A stretch of DNA of 64,000 bases, from NCBI GenBank assembly GCA_009760855.2, contig WPIO01000016.1, forward strand, positions 4,609,001 to 4,673,000. The letters run 5' to 3'. Within the stretch, counting starts at the first letter, position 1; the number at the start of each line of letters is the position of its first letter. The notes beneath the pieces were generated by a model. It was not told where the DNA came from. It saw only the letters and a list, made by a program, of their open reading frames with translations, and ran no database searches. Source of the DNA: Cristatella mucedo (taxonomy: Eukaryota; Bryozoa; Phylactolaemata; Cristatellidae). Positions 1 through 46,110 of this stretch are shown here, one piece after another. A program made the translations under genes and the position numbers.

Positions 1-651
1 AAATGCATTATTATCTTTATACAAAATGGCATCCTAAAAATAATGCAACTGAATCGAAAGCTTGAAATTTGCACGAGATACTGCAACAAAATGGTCATTT
101 TGCACGTTTTTGCACCTGGTATACAAATCTAGGTGGGTAGCACTCACAATTTGTGATAACTATTACTAACTCACGCGAATCTTGTGTTCTAGTGAATTTT
201 TTCGGCCAGTACATAAACGCTGAAATATTTGAGGTTATGTCTTGATGATGCACAGGGTGCATGGATTTTTCGGGCATTTGGTATGTCGGCATATTAGCCG
301 AGTAAGATGCAGAGATCGATCTGTGAATTTAGCAAGGCATCGTTGTATGTCCTTAAAAGAATGTAAGTATAGCTGAACTGGCTTCTAGATTTTTTAAGCA
401 ATGCAACTGCAGCAATGGGTATCGAGGTGCCACAGAGAAATAATGATACGTCTTGATATCCACCACCACCACCATTGAATCCACAGAAGCTAATTTAATT
501 GCAATACAATCATTTCGTCTACTATGTAGTGGAACTCCAACGGGTACATTAGTTAGGGAGCATCGGTGAAAACATTAAATTAGCTGTTCTGCTATATTAG
601 GATCAATTAAAAATGTGCTGCTTGTAACCACGTTTGCACTTTTACTTGTAG
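1..651. other. LARS2: Intronic sequence upstream of the first visible LARS2 exon
   Basis: No coding motif on the plus strand and no repeat family recognised. Ends in a normal acceptor. Interpreted as the end of the intron preceding in-window exon 1. Confidence 0.7.
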
Positions 652-36098
<35,447 letters not shown>

Positions 36099-36188
36099 AC
36101 TACTGTTGTCTTGGATTCTTTATATGTATGGTTCAATTTTCTATTTGAATTGCTACCATTTTCAGCTCTTGCTAGGTACTGCAGTGTA

Positions 36189-36194
36189 AATAAA
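36189..36194 (+). terminator. LARS2: LARS2 polyadenylation signal AATAAA
   Basis: A canonical AATAAA lies 91 bases after the LARS2 stop codon and is followed within 10-30 bases by a GT/T-rich stretch (cgtgtggttttcaattcg) suitable as the downstream element. The 3' UTR would be only about 110 bases. Confidence 0.8.
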
Positions 36195-36199
36195 CGTGT

Positions 36200-37079
36200 G
36201 GTTTTCAATTCGTCTCCTGCGGTACTGAGCTCTGCATAAGCCGGAGCTATCTCCCTTTTATGCCAACGCACGTGCAGTGTCCTTTTGCTAGCACGTCGTA
36301 TAGATGTAGCTTAAAGTCAGGAATTGTAGGTCAACGCATTTCTGTACACTTTAACGTTCGACTAGTTTCCCGAGTATCACACAGTTTTGCTAGGTAGCTT
36401 CGTCATGAAACATTCGTGTGAGGTGCGGTGCTGTTGAATAGCTGGACACATACTGCCATGTTGCCTGGACGCATTAAACGTAAATGCACAGAGGCATAGC
36501 CGTATACTACGGTGGTTCAACAACTGTTGGTTAACGCGTGCGACAGGATCCTGAGAAAAGTGAGACAACAGTATGCGTTATGCCCCAGAGGGGAGGTGGG
36601 AAATGGTAGACGGTCCTTACTTTTTAGTGTTGCCTAGAAAATAGCGTGGCTATGCCAGATGCGGCTGGCTAAAACGGCTTTATCCAATGGATGTAGCAGG
36701 TGGTAGAATTTCTCGATACGGTTTTTATGTTGGTCTGTTGTTAGTGAACTTGTCCAAAGATATTTACTTTGTCCATACCCTCTTTTCGAAGACCCTACTT
36801 GGACATCGGCGCACGCCAATCGTAGAAATAACGGATTCCTTAATGAGCTTTGGTAGCGCTGGTTTTAGACTGGAGATCCTATTCCGAGTTGACTCCGGCC
36901 GACTAACCGAAGCTCTAGGGGCCGTCAAGCGTATGCGTTAACAGATCAGCAGATCATAAGGTGTAATGAGCAGCTTTGTGAGCTACCGCAGGAGCCATCT
37001 CCCCTTGTAGCGACGGACATTTTCATCGAACCCTTACAAGAAAAGGTAGATTGCTGGACTGAGGATACGTAAAACAAGT
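36200..37079. other. Intergenic, downstream of LARS2
   Basis: An 84-codon plus frame (36687-36941) has no motif or family resemblance. No gene called. Confidence 0.5.
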
Positions 37080-37765
37080 TAGACACCCCTAGATACGCTA
37101 ATACTTTTAGGTCCATTAGTTTTTCGGCTCCTGCCTACAATCAGAACTACTCCCCCACCAGGCTACGCATTGCACCGCCTTCTTTTCTGAATAAAATCGT
37201 TTACCTACACCCGTACGAAGCTCAAATCTTTGGTAGACAGTGCCTTTAGTTCCTATGCTCCCAAATCGTGGAGCTCACTTTCTACATTCGTCACATCACC
37301 CGACTCGACATCTAAAAAGAAGCTAAAAACGTACCTATTTATTACGGCCTTTAGTGGGTCCCTGTGATTCGCCCTTTGTGTACTTATGCGTCCTGACACT
37401 GAGCGTGCTGGTACTAACTACATTTGCACGATGACTACGTGCATGTCACCTCTAACCATGTAATGCTGGTTGCAATTGGGCTTGCTTACCCTAACCATAT
37501 GGAATATTTCGATAAGGCCTACCCAAAAATAATAGCTAATTTAACAGCCTCCTGTATAGCGACAGAAAAGCCTTTATGACTATCACCGCCGCTTGCCGTG
37601 GCAATAAAGGATCGCCCACCGCAGGGTTCGAACCCACGATCTCGGCCCCGAGGTCGTGAAAAGCAACCGCCTTACCTTATGCAAAGGCGCACGTCTAACC
37701 GAAGTGCCTAGGGAAGGATTGGGTTAACCGAGGGTGCAATACTAATGTATTGTTGTTAAAACTAT
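37080..37765 (+). mobile_element. LINE 3' end split by a SINE, downstream of LARS2
   Basis: Frame pieces SLVDSAFSSYAPKSWSSL and a 3' UTR (ggcctttagtgggtccctgt) run to about 37525. SINE-A copy 5 interrupts, and the LINE tail resumes at 37695 (gaagtgcctagggaaggatt...gagggtgcaatac). Confidence 0.75.
37525..37690 (-). mobile_element. SINE-A copy 5, inserted in a LINE 3' UTR
   Basis: Reverse-oriented: tagctaatttaacagcctcc, then ggatcgcccaccgcagggtt, B box complement ggttcgaaccc, hairpin cacgatctcggccccgaggt and the head ending ccttaccttatgc. Confidence 0.92.
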
Positions 37766-37769
37766 TGCG

Positions 37770-38849
37770 ACCATTTATCGAAGAAAGCACGGAAGGTTTC
37801 ACTCGTCTCAAGCAGCCACTTAAAGTTGGACTCCTGCTCCTCACTGAAGCTGTCGCCGTCAGCCTAGCACCCGGAAGAAGTATCAGCGAACCAACGTATT
37901 CTCCTTTTACGGTATACCGATGATTTGTCTGTTGTGAACGGCATATCGGCTTCACCAGTACGGCGGTGACCTGCACTTGGGCATGTGTGTGCGTGTGTGT
38001 GTGTGCGCGTGCGTTTGTCCGTTATGAAGATGCGGCGAACATGACGCCCGATCAGAACGTAGAATTGTCCCTCTTGCACATTTGCACGGATGAAAAGGAA
38101 CGACGGATCCGCGAAGCGAATACTGCGACCCGCTGGACTCTAAAGCTGAAGGTCGGTGAAATGGACTTGGGAGTAGAGTTTTAGTTTGTGTTTCCGTATA
38201 GTGTTATCAAAGAGACCGAGAGAGATCTGAAGTCGGGCGACCGCTGCGCTTGCCTGTCTGCAAGATGCCATCTAGCGATCTTTTGCCCTAACCCGTTCAT
38301 ACGCTGTCTCGTGACCCACGGTAAACAAAGTTCCTGTGCGATTTACTGTGCGGAGCTACACTCGTACCGCAGACTCAGTAGCTTCTTGTTACAGTATTCT
38401 CACCAGCATTTTACGCATTTGCCCCGCTATAGCTTGTCGAAGAATATTTTGAAGTACTAATAATTCTATCATCAAGCACTGCATTATCTCCCGTATGATA
38501 CCGAGGAGGAACCTGACTGGAGTAGGTCCAGACACGTTGGTACGGGAGCGCAGCCACGTCGTGTTGTTTCTCTCATGGTGACGCAAACATTTCAAATAAT
38601 GTTTTATCGTAATTGGGATTCCACAGGGATAAAGAGAAAGCTGAACATCTGAAACTGGTGTGAGAGCCCGAGGCTACCACCATGTGCAGGTAGGTGTAGG
38701 CGCGACCAATGCGGAAGGCCAAGTCGCACTGCGTATAGAGCGGCCTGGAGATTTAAAATGACTTTGCAAGGCAGCGGTGCAAAAACGAGCGGACAGCTTT
38801 GGCTCGCCAAGCTTCGCCTTATGATCTTAGGTAATGGCTCATTACCACT
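37770..38849. other. Intergenic, before the CpG island
   Basis: Contains an ATG-started 49-codon frame at 38041-38184 (MTPDQNVELSLLHICTDEKE...) that looks slightly protein-like but has no supporting signal, and a 90-codon frame at 38188-38460. Neither recognised. Confidence 0.4.
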
Positions 38850-39886
38850 AGCGTGACCGCGACGCTCAGTAGCCGCCACGAACGTTTCAACCGCAATTCC
38901 CATCGCGGCATTTCCTGTCGAGCTGGCCGAGGAGCTGGCACTGAACGATTTCCTGCAAACGAGCGCCGCTTTAAGCGCACTATCGAAAAGAGAGCTCGCT
39001 CTGGACCCACTGCGCTGCTCTGGCTGAGTTCAGGGACTCGTTCTCAGCTGTCACCGTTGCTCCGCGAATAGGTGGCGTATCGAAGGCATCACTGGTGCGG
39101 TGGCACTTTCGCCGCCACCGCCGCCGCACCGCTTTGCCGACGCGAGCACGTTTGGCCGTCGCGATCTCTCGGCGGCGATCCGAAGCGTTTTTGACGATTT
39201 CGACGAAAATCGTCGAAGCGTGTTCGACGATTGGAATTGGCCGCCCGCCACCGCCACGACGCCTCCATCGGCGATACGAGCGCGCCGATGCCGAACGAGA
39301 GCGAAGCTCGCGCCGCTGCGCTGCTTGGAGCGCTCTCTGCGCGACCTCGGCGCTGCTCCGCGATGATGCGGCAGGGGCTCTTCTCCAGCCGCTGCTGCGG
39401 CGACCGCGGTGAGGGCGACGGAAGCGGACGTGTCGGCGCCGCCGACGCTGAGAGCGCTCACGACCCAAGCGGACCGCGGCGGCGGCGGCTACCTTCGCCG
39501 CCGCCGCGGTCGGTTCGACCCGCGCTAGGATAGTGCTTGCTGAGCAGGTGCGAATCCACACCGGCGGCGAGAGCCTCGCCGAAGAGGGCACCGCGCCGAA
39601 GCCGCGCGCTCACGACTCGCGGCCGGCGAGCGCCGCGGCGCACGCGCGCGCGACAGTCCGATAATGCTCCGCCTGGTTGCAGCCACCGGCGCAATGCCGC
39701 CGCGCTTCCTAGCCGCGGCGCACTAGTCGCGCTGCGGCCGACTCGTCGCACTCACTGGGCGTAGTTACAAACGTGCGCAGGCACGTTGCACGCACGCACT
39801 CACGCCGCGCTCTGCGGCGCGAGGTGCCGAGTGAGAAACGGCGCACTCCGCAGCAGCCTCTCGCTCGCTGCCGCGCCGGCTGCTAG

Positions 39887-39940
39887 CCCCTCCCCCACCC
39901 CTCCCCCGCCCCTCCCCCGCCCCACCCCGCCCACCCCCGC
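39887..39940 (+). promoter_or_regulatory. C-rich tract: GC boxes / possible G-quadruplex on the minus strand
   Basis: About 54 bases made almost wholly of C runs of four or five separated by single A, T or G (CCCCTCCCCC, CCCCGCCC repeated). It contains several Sp1-type GC boxes, and its complement has far more than the four G runs needed for a quadruplex. It lies 280-330 bases before the ATG of the 40220 gene inside a CpG island, where a TATA-less promoter would be expected. Confidence 0.5.
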
Positions 39941-40025
39941 TCGAGTCCACTGGCGTCGCGGCGGCGGTGCGACAGCTAGTCCTTTCGCGGCACTCGGTCA
40001 TCCGGCCCCTGCTCGTGGCTCAGCC

Positions 40026-40223
40026 ATGTGGCAGCGGCGGCGGCGGTGGTGTCGGCGGCGGCGGCGGCGGCCCTCCGGAGGCTGCAACCAGAGGCCTCGG
40101 CTGGCTACGGGACGGGGTCAGCGGGTCAGTGTGACGTCTACTCGAGAGCGGCCATATGTCTGCACCACGGCGTGTGCAGCCAGAACGAGGCTCCCGCTCA
40201 TTTCAGTCCGGACGGCGAGATGA
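40026..40223 (+). promoter_or_regulatory. Possible uORF overlapping the start codon of the 40220 gene
   Basis: An ATG in a good context (G at -3) opens a 65-codon, strongly Arg-rich frame starting MWQRRRRW. Its TGA shares bases with the main ATG as ATGA. If the mRNA leader is unspliced here, this uORF would be met before the main start, and its end is placed for termination-reinitiation. It may also be an accident of the (CGG)n-like repeat. Confidence 0.35.
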
Positions 40224-41383
40224 AGAGGTCGCACGATTTCTCCGAGCCGAGCGAGCACCTGCGAAAGAAGTTCGCCGAAGATGACTCGATTGATCTGGAC
40301 TACTCGAGCGACTCGTCTCTGTCGCTGTCACTTGGTTTTAACGGAACCGACAGCGGATTGACGTCGCCGGCCGGCGAACTATCGCCAGATCTTCTCGACG
40401 TGACGCCGATGGAACTACCGCAGCCGCAGCCAATGATGGCCATGGCGCCGCCGCCGCCACGGATGGCTTTGCCGCCGCAGCCGATCGCCCAGTCTCTGAA
40501 GTCGATTGCTTTTCCCCCGCAGCCGCTGATGGCTTTGCCGCCGCAGCCGCCGATGGCTTTGCCGCCGCAGCGAATGATGGCCATGGCGCCGCAGCCGCCG
40601 ATGGCTTTGCCGCCTCGGCCGATGATATCCCAGCCGCCGCAGCTGGTCGGAGCAGCGGCGGCGGCGCCCGCCTGGCCCAACTTAGAGGTATGTTGGCTTG
40701 TTGCGCGCCGCTCCGCGGTCGGCAGAACGCAGCGCCACCCTCCGAGCCTGACGAGCTTTTGCAAGATTATTAGACAAGAGCGCGCGCGGGGCTCGGACGG
40801 AGGAAGGGGGACGGAGGGAAACCGACCACGGGAACTAGAGCGCGAAATGGCGAGCTCTGCTGCGTCTTTTCCCGAGAGCGGCGCGGGCTGATGCTTGTTT
40901 GCCTTTTCCCCATCGCGCTTCTAGTATGCGGAGATTCTTCGCGCTCTGGAGACGGAGAGTGAGCCTCTCGCTGGCCCCAGCCAGATGTACCCAGCGTTCG
41001 CCTCGCCGCAGCATCAGGAGTCCGTCGTCAATGCCGGCTCACGTGACAACCCCGCGGCCTTCGCGCCATTGATGATCGCCCAAGTGCCAGCCTATAACTA
41101 CTCGTGCGCTGTCGAAGCCGCCGAGGCGGCCGCCGCCGAGGCCAGAGCTGCCGTAGCCGCCGCCTCCGCAGCTTCTGCCTACGACTTCGGCGGGGCAATC
41201 GCTCCGGTGGAAGTTGCTCGTCCGGAAAGAAGGGTCTTCACGCAGCACGAGGTCATGCAGATCCTGTTCAACACCGCGAACCCGCCCGACGTCGCCCTCT
41301 TCGGCTTTCCTGCCTTGGTCAGCGCTCTCGGAGAGCCAGCCCCAGTCGACTACCGCCCGTTCGACGGCAGTCCGTTCAACTAG
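40220..41383 (+). CDS. Unrecognised two-exon gene, 308 aa, with novel C-terminal FTQ..V..ILF block
   Basis: Exons 40220-40687 and 40925-41383 (phase 0 intron with GTATGT donor and cgcgcttctag acceptor); stop TAG. The start is the first in-frame ATG after the in-frame TAG at 39977. Layout: residues 1-60 are acidic and serine-rich (MKRSHDFSEPSEHLRKKF, SSDSSLSLSLG); 62-142 are degenerate Met-Ala-Leu-Pro-Pro-Gln-Pro repeats; 156-170 form a short helix (EYAEILRALETE); 217-242 are an Ala-rich helix; 259-297 are an ordered-looking block with FTQHEVMQILF, PP, FPALVSAL. No signal peptide or membrane segment is visible. The C-terminal block recurs in the convergent gene at 45424-45813. It sits in a CpG island, and AATAAA follows 140 bases after the stop. 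Function unknown; the composition would fit a nuclear regulatory protein, but that is inference. Confidence 0.75.
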
Positions 41384-41522
41384 CTGCGCGGCTGCGACCG
41401 ACGCGCGCGAAGAATGATCGTGCAATTTTGGCCGCGGCGGACGGCCGCTGGCTTGTTCGCGACAGCACGCGGCGATGAGGGCAGCATGCTGAAGGCAGCA
41501 CGGAATACGCGCCCAATATTCA

Positions 41523-41528
41523 AATAAA
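41523..41528 (+). terminator. Polyadenylation signal AATAAA of the 40220 gene
   Basis: AATAAA 140 bases past the TAG, within an AT-rich pocket in otherwise CpG-rich DNA, so unlikely to occur there by base composition alone. It supports the plus-strand gene model. Confidence 0.65.
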
Positions 41529-41599
41529 GCGTCCGTTCGCTCGGCATTCGCCCGGTCTCTTGGACAATAGCCGCTTTCCGCTCGCCCGCGCATAATCCG

Positions 41600-43560
41600 C
41601 TTTTCAATGATTTACAGGGACAATGCTTGGCCGGCTTGGCTGCGAGGAGGCTGCTATGCGGTCGGATTTGAGCCGCCCTGTCGAGCGGGGAGGGAAGGGC
41701 AGGCGGGTGGGGGGGGGGGGGGGCGAGCGCGGGCCGCTGAGGTAGTCAGAGCCAGCCCCTGGCCCCGGGTCTCTCGCTTGGCCAAGACTTGGGCGGCGAC
41801 AGTTGCCATGTCTGGATTTGCCACTTACAGCCGGATACGACGCAGTTGCGCTTCGACGCCTGCAGCCAACGATTCCTTCTGGGAGCTTCCATCTCGCCAG
41901 CTGATCGGGCCCTGTCTATCTTTTGGCTCGCCTGAGCTGGCGCGCGCGACATTTCGTCGTCGCTGGAAAGCAACGAGCGCGAGCCAATGATGCCGCTCTC
42001 GAGGCTTCTCCAGCGCCACGAGAAAAAAGCGGCCGCGAGCGCGAGAGTCGCGCGACGCGCGCAGAGGGCGAAGATTTCTCGTGGCCAAACGACGCAGACC
42101 AGCAGTTGAGAACGCAGGATGCGAATCGACTGAAAACGAAAACGCCCGCATCGGCGAGCGATCGGCGCCCTACGCTGGCAAAAGCCTCCGCCCGGCCGGC
42201 CAGCGTCCACGCTGACCGGCACGCTCCTCGCTGTCTGCTGCCGCCGCCGCTCAGCCCAAGCCTCTCTGGCGGCGATCACTCGGCGTTTCTCGCCGCCACT
42301 CGCCGGCGGTACGCGCTTACCGCGTCGCGGCCGCGGCTCGCGTTGCACACACTGCCGTGCAGTCGGCGCCGCCTGGAAGCTAGGGATTAGGAGCGAGACA
42401 ATGCCGCCGCTGCCGCTGCGGCGCACCAATTTAGCACACCTTTTGTCAGCGCTCGCTGTACCGGCGCCTGCTCCTCCGCTGCTGCTGCTGCAGCTCCCGC
42501 CCGCTCGTCGTCCTTTTGCTCGTCGCGTCGCGTTCAGCGCGTGGCCGCAGCCCACTGCTCGCGAGCGAGTGCCGCGGGCCGCCGCTGCATCTCGCACGCA
42601 CGAGACTTCATGCGTTTGCTGACGTCGCAGCGCGACGTACGCAACGGGATTGAACTGAGCTACGTTTAAGGGAAATGGGTCTCGAGCGGCGCGGCGCTGG
42701 CGGCGCGAGACGACGGGCGGCCAGCGCTCCGTTGGGCCCTTTTGCTCGCGCCCGCGAGCAGCCAGCAAAGGGTGCGACTTCTCCGACTTCCGCTTTTCCG
42801 CACTTCCATCGTTTCCGCGCTTCCTTCGTTGACCTTCTTCCAGATCCGCTCAGCGGCAATGGGCTCGCCGTTTCGCTCGTCGCTCGCCTCACTCGGAAGA
42901 CGCTGCCGATGTGAGCGGAAACGCTGAGCAGACGAGCGGATCAGCGGCGCGCGGCTGCGTTGAGACTCGTTCCCCCTTTTTCGATGGTAACAATACATCG
43001 GATACTGTTCCCTCGACCGCGGCGCGCTCGCATTCGCAAGCATTCGTATGAGCCGAGCTATGGTCGGGCAGACGTGGCAAGCGGCGAGCTAGTGTCGGCA
43101 GCTCGCGCGCCTGCGCGCTCGAGCCGACGACGCCGACGGTCAACCGAGCGGCGGCCGGGGAAAGGAAACCGCACTGGCGAGCGCGCCCGCGTGACTCGCT
43201 GCAGTCGCCACGTGGTTCGCCGCGGCCGACGTCACGTGGTTCACTGCAGACTTACGAAAGGCGAAAGGAGGCAGCGTAGCAGCAACGAGCGCCTGGCGGG
43301 GGAGGCGGAGTCGGGTCGCGCCGAAGCGCTGACAAATTTATTGCCGCTCGCGCGCGCGCGCCACGACGACCGCCAGCTGGCCACTCGTGGCGAGCAAACG
43401 CGGTCCGCTCTCATCCGCGAGTGAAAAGAGCGAGATGTGGCGAATGCGGGATGCAGCGTCTGCTACCTCAGTCGTCATTCGTCGCCCTAAGCGTGCCGAC
43501 GAAGTAACGATGGGCGTGGCCGTGCCGGTGTTTACTGGCAAACTGACACGGCCTCCTATT
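41600..43560. other. CpG-rich DNA without a supported gene
   Basis: Continuation of the CpG-rich block downstream of the 40220 gene. It contains a G13-14 run near 41710 and several long frames on both strands, including a 340-codon minus frame at 41746-42768. None shows motifs, coding-like composition or credible splice structure, so I call no gene. Confidence 0.5.
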
Positions 43561-43569
43561 TTCAGCTAA

Positions 43570-44884
43570 CGTGACGTGAGCTGGCGGATTCTGCTTGTGG
43601 CATTTTATTCGTGGGCATGTCTAGCTTCGTAACAGCACGTAAAAGCGTATTTGAACTTTATAATCATTGATCGTTACTGACACCCATCACTTAAACCGCT
43701 TGGTGGCCAGAAATGTCTCTTGCCGTAATCAGGAATCTCTCTCAATTGAGTAACGGATCGTACACGTCCTTCGGCTCTCGTAGTGTGGCCCCTTCTTCTG
43801 AGCAGCCGCAGATCACTTGCGGACCGTGCATATACTTTTAAATTCCAAACGGTAGGAACTTACTCGCGATTGATATCACGCCTTCGTACGAGTTGAGGGC
43901 ATCTAAAACAGAGCTACGAATGCGGCCGTTCCCTAGTTACGAATGCTTCCCTAGCTACGAATGCTTCCCCTATTTATTCGCTAGATTAGCATTCGCCGTC
44001 ATTTGAGGGCATATGTCTGCGCATACTGCGTTTGCTAGCTCTAACTAATTAGCTTGCATAGTGCAAAGAGGCGTGAAAATGCCCATAAAGAGACGCTTCT
44101 CTACTACAGAGGGCTGTTAAAGTATTGAAGTACTATAAACCTTAGTATTTTACATATAAATTTACGACGCAAGCGAACCTGCGAAGGTGCGATAATAACC
44201 AGGAAGCCAACTTCAACGGCATTTCGCGGAATTGACGTCGCTGTACGTTAATTGAAACCCGGCGTTCGCTTTCATTAAATAGCCGAGCATGTACCTATCG
44301 ACGTAATTAAAATGCCATCTGCATCACCACGCTTTCATGGTATTTCCGGCCTTGAAAATCACCTTAGCGCATCCCCGTCCGTGGTTTTTCCTGGTGGCCG
44401 GCGCTACTTTAAAGACGGAATTATGAGAGTCTTGGAGGGAGGTCGCAAATTCAGGATTGAACTGGGCTGTGACAATTAATTAATTAATAAATTAATTAAT
44501 AATTATATCGAGGATATGGATGTGCGCACGCTGAGCATGCGTCGGCCGATTTCAACTTTGGGCTCTATAGGCTGACCCTCTTGAACCGAGCTTACTCTCG
44601 CTCCTCGCTCTTACTCCTTCGCCAGCTTCACTGTCGCTGAATCGCCAACGGAAGGACTTCGGCGAGCACCGGCACACCTGGCATGAGCTTGCCGCCATCT
44701 TTCTGAGAGCGCGAGCCACTACTAGGCCTGCACACCAGAGGACCAGCTTTCGGCTAAGCGGCGCAAGAGGGTGTGGATAATGATCTGGCGCTTTCGAAGC
44801 ATCTTGGAGTTATCGCTCGCGTCGTTCTGCGTCGCCCTTCATGCTCGGTTCTGGCCTGAGGGCGTAAGCGACAATCTGTGAATT
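43570..44884. other. AT-richer stretch between the two convergent genes, no gene seen
   Basis: Base composition drops sharply from CpG-rich to AT-richer DNA. There is an AATT/TAAT run at about 44476-44510 (aattaattaattaataaatt). No frame over 60 codons and no recognisable repeat family was found until SINE-A at 44885. Confidence 0.5.
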
Positions 44885-45057
44885 CTGTCGGCACACTAGG
44901 TAAGGCGGTTTCTTTCACGACCTCGGTCCCGAGGTCGTGGGTTTGATTCCTGAGGTTGGCGATTCTTTATCGCCACTTCAACCGGTGGTGATAGCCGTAA
45001 AGGCTCTTCTGTCGCTACACAAAAAGAAGCTGTTTAATCAGCTAGGATTTTTTTTTA
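44885..45057 (+). mobile_element. SINE-A copy 6, between the convergent genes
   Basis: gtcggcacactaggtaaggc, hairpin cacgacctcggtcccgaggt, gtgggtttgattcctgaggt, body gcgattctttatcgccac, end gctgtttaatcagctaggat plus a T run. It lies just past the stop of the minus-strand paralog, and its terminal tttatt could serve that gene as an AATAAA signal (minus strand, 45054-45059). Confidence 0.92.
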
Positions 45058-45423
45058 TTCCTCCACGTCTTCTGCTCTGAGGCGATCGCTTTGATTAAAT
45101 GGACTCTGCCTCATCGGTAAAACGACGCGAACATGAAGCGGGTGCAATGCAAGGGTAACGCTGGCACACTGAGGCCCGAAGGGGTGGCAGTTCAACGACA
45201 GACGGGTCAGAGAGAACACGTGTCAACCGCGCTAAAAAACGCGAATAACAAAACATCTTCACGTAATTGCACTAGTTTAATCCATCGATCGACAATAGCG
45301 GCTGCGCGCGGTGTTAAGTAAAGAAAATGGCCGGTGGCAGTGCAAACGAGCGAGTGAGCGCCAGCTCGACTGCCACGAGCCACGCGCCGGCTACCGAGAG
45401 CGAGCCGACGATGCGGCGGACCG

Positions 45424-45813
45424 CTAGAGCGACGACGGCGGCGCCTCGTGGCCGCCGCCCCGCCCCAAAATCGGCGGCGGATCCAAGGCATCTCGCAGAG
45501 CCGGAAACAGGTATCGGGGCACCCTGGGAGGCTGCGGTGAATCGAACAGAATGCGCAGCACGTCGTCTTGCGAGAACATCACCGACGGCTTCGCCTCGCT
45601 GCTGCTGCGACCGGACGGAGGAGGCTGCGACTCGACCTGCGGGCCGCCGCCGCCGTCGGGTCGCCGCTCGAGAGTGCCGCCGCTCGCCTCGTCCATTGGC
45701 TCGGGCCCGGCTTCCAAGGACTCTGCGGCCGACTCACTCGCAGCTCTGTCGCGCTTCTCCTTGCACCCCGCTCCCTCGGTCTCGTCCCCTGCTGCTGCTT
45801 GTCCGGCGAGATC
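45424..45813 (-). CDS. Terminal exon of an unrecognised gene, paralog of the 40220 gene
   Basis: Minus-strand exon of 129 codons plus TAG, opening after a good acceptor (cttcgcactccgcag on the minus strand) in phase 0, the same phase as the last intron of the 40220 gene. The frame continues a little upstream but meets no ATG before a stop, so a 5' exon must exist; I could not find it in 45.9-47.2 kb. Residues 1-80 are Glu/Ala/Gly/Ser/Pro-rich. Then comes KPSVMFSQDDVLRILF, PQPPRV, LFPALRDALDPPPI, matching without gaps the block of the 40220 gene (F, Q, V, ILF, PP, V, FPAL, AL, P identical). The tail is Gly/Pro/Ser-rich. The two genes converge tail to tail, 4 kb apart. Function unknown. Confidence 0.65.
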   Translation of the reverse strand, partial: DLAGQAAAGDETEGAGCKEKRDRAASESAAESLEAGPEPMDEASGGTLERRPDGGGGPQVESQPPPSGRSSSEAKPSVMFSQDDVLRILFDSPQPPRVPRYLFPALRDALDPPPILGRGGGHEAPPSSL

Positions 45814-46110
45814 CTGCGGAGTGCGAAGCAAGGTCGCCGCTGCGCTTAGCTGCCGCAATTAGCGTAGCGCGCGCAAGTGCGGCGGGCAGTTCACTGCGAG
45901 CTGGCGAAGGACGCCGACGCGTCTGAATGGCCGTGAAAGCGTCCGCTTGCTTGACGCCAGACTGCACTTCGGCCTAACTGCACAGCAGCCTTGGATGATA
46001 TTCGACGGCCAAGTGCCAAGTGCCAAGTGGAGAGAGCCGAACCGCGCGCGCGCGGCCGCCACGGCGGCGACTGCAAAGGCTCGAGGGCTTCGCGGCTCAA
46101 GCCGAGAATT

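Larger units (their letters stand above)
38850..41600. promoter_or_regulatory. CpG island with the 40220 gene
   Basis: Composition changes abruptly from mixed or AT-rich DNA at about 38.85 kb to very GC- and CpG-dense sequence with many CGCG and CGGCGG words. The 40220 gene and its presumed promoter lie inside. Long frames on both strands here (e.g. 38980-39591 minus, 39100-39366 plus) follow from the composition. Confidence 0.6.

Noticed and set aside
38980-39591. 203-codon minus frame and overlapping plus frame with FADASTFGRRDLSAAIRSVFD
   Set aside because: Both are open because of composition. The plus frame has a slightly protein-like stretch (VFDDFDENRRSVFDDW), but it coincides with an inverted repeat of cgacgatttt/aaaatcgtcg and lacks an ATG or splice support.
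41746-42768. 340-codon minus-strand frame
   Set aside because: Lies in very CpG-rich DNA where stops are rare, is Arg/Ala/Ser-rich in keeping with composition, shows no motif, and competing frames on the plus strand are also open.
45424-45858. Intronless gene starting at 45858 on the minus strand
   Set aside because: No ATG begins the frame there (the codon is TTG), and a good acceptor at 45814 explains the open frame better as a terminal exon.
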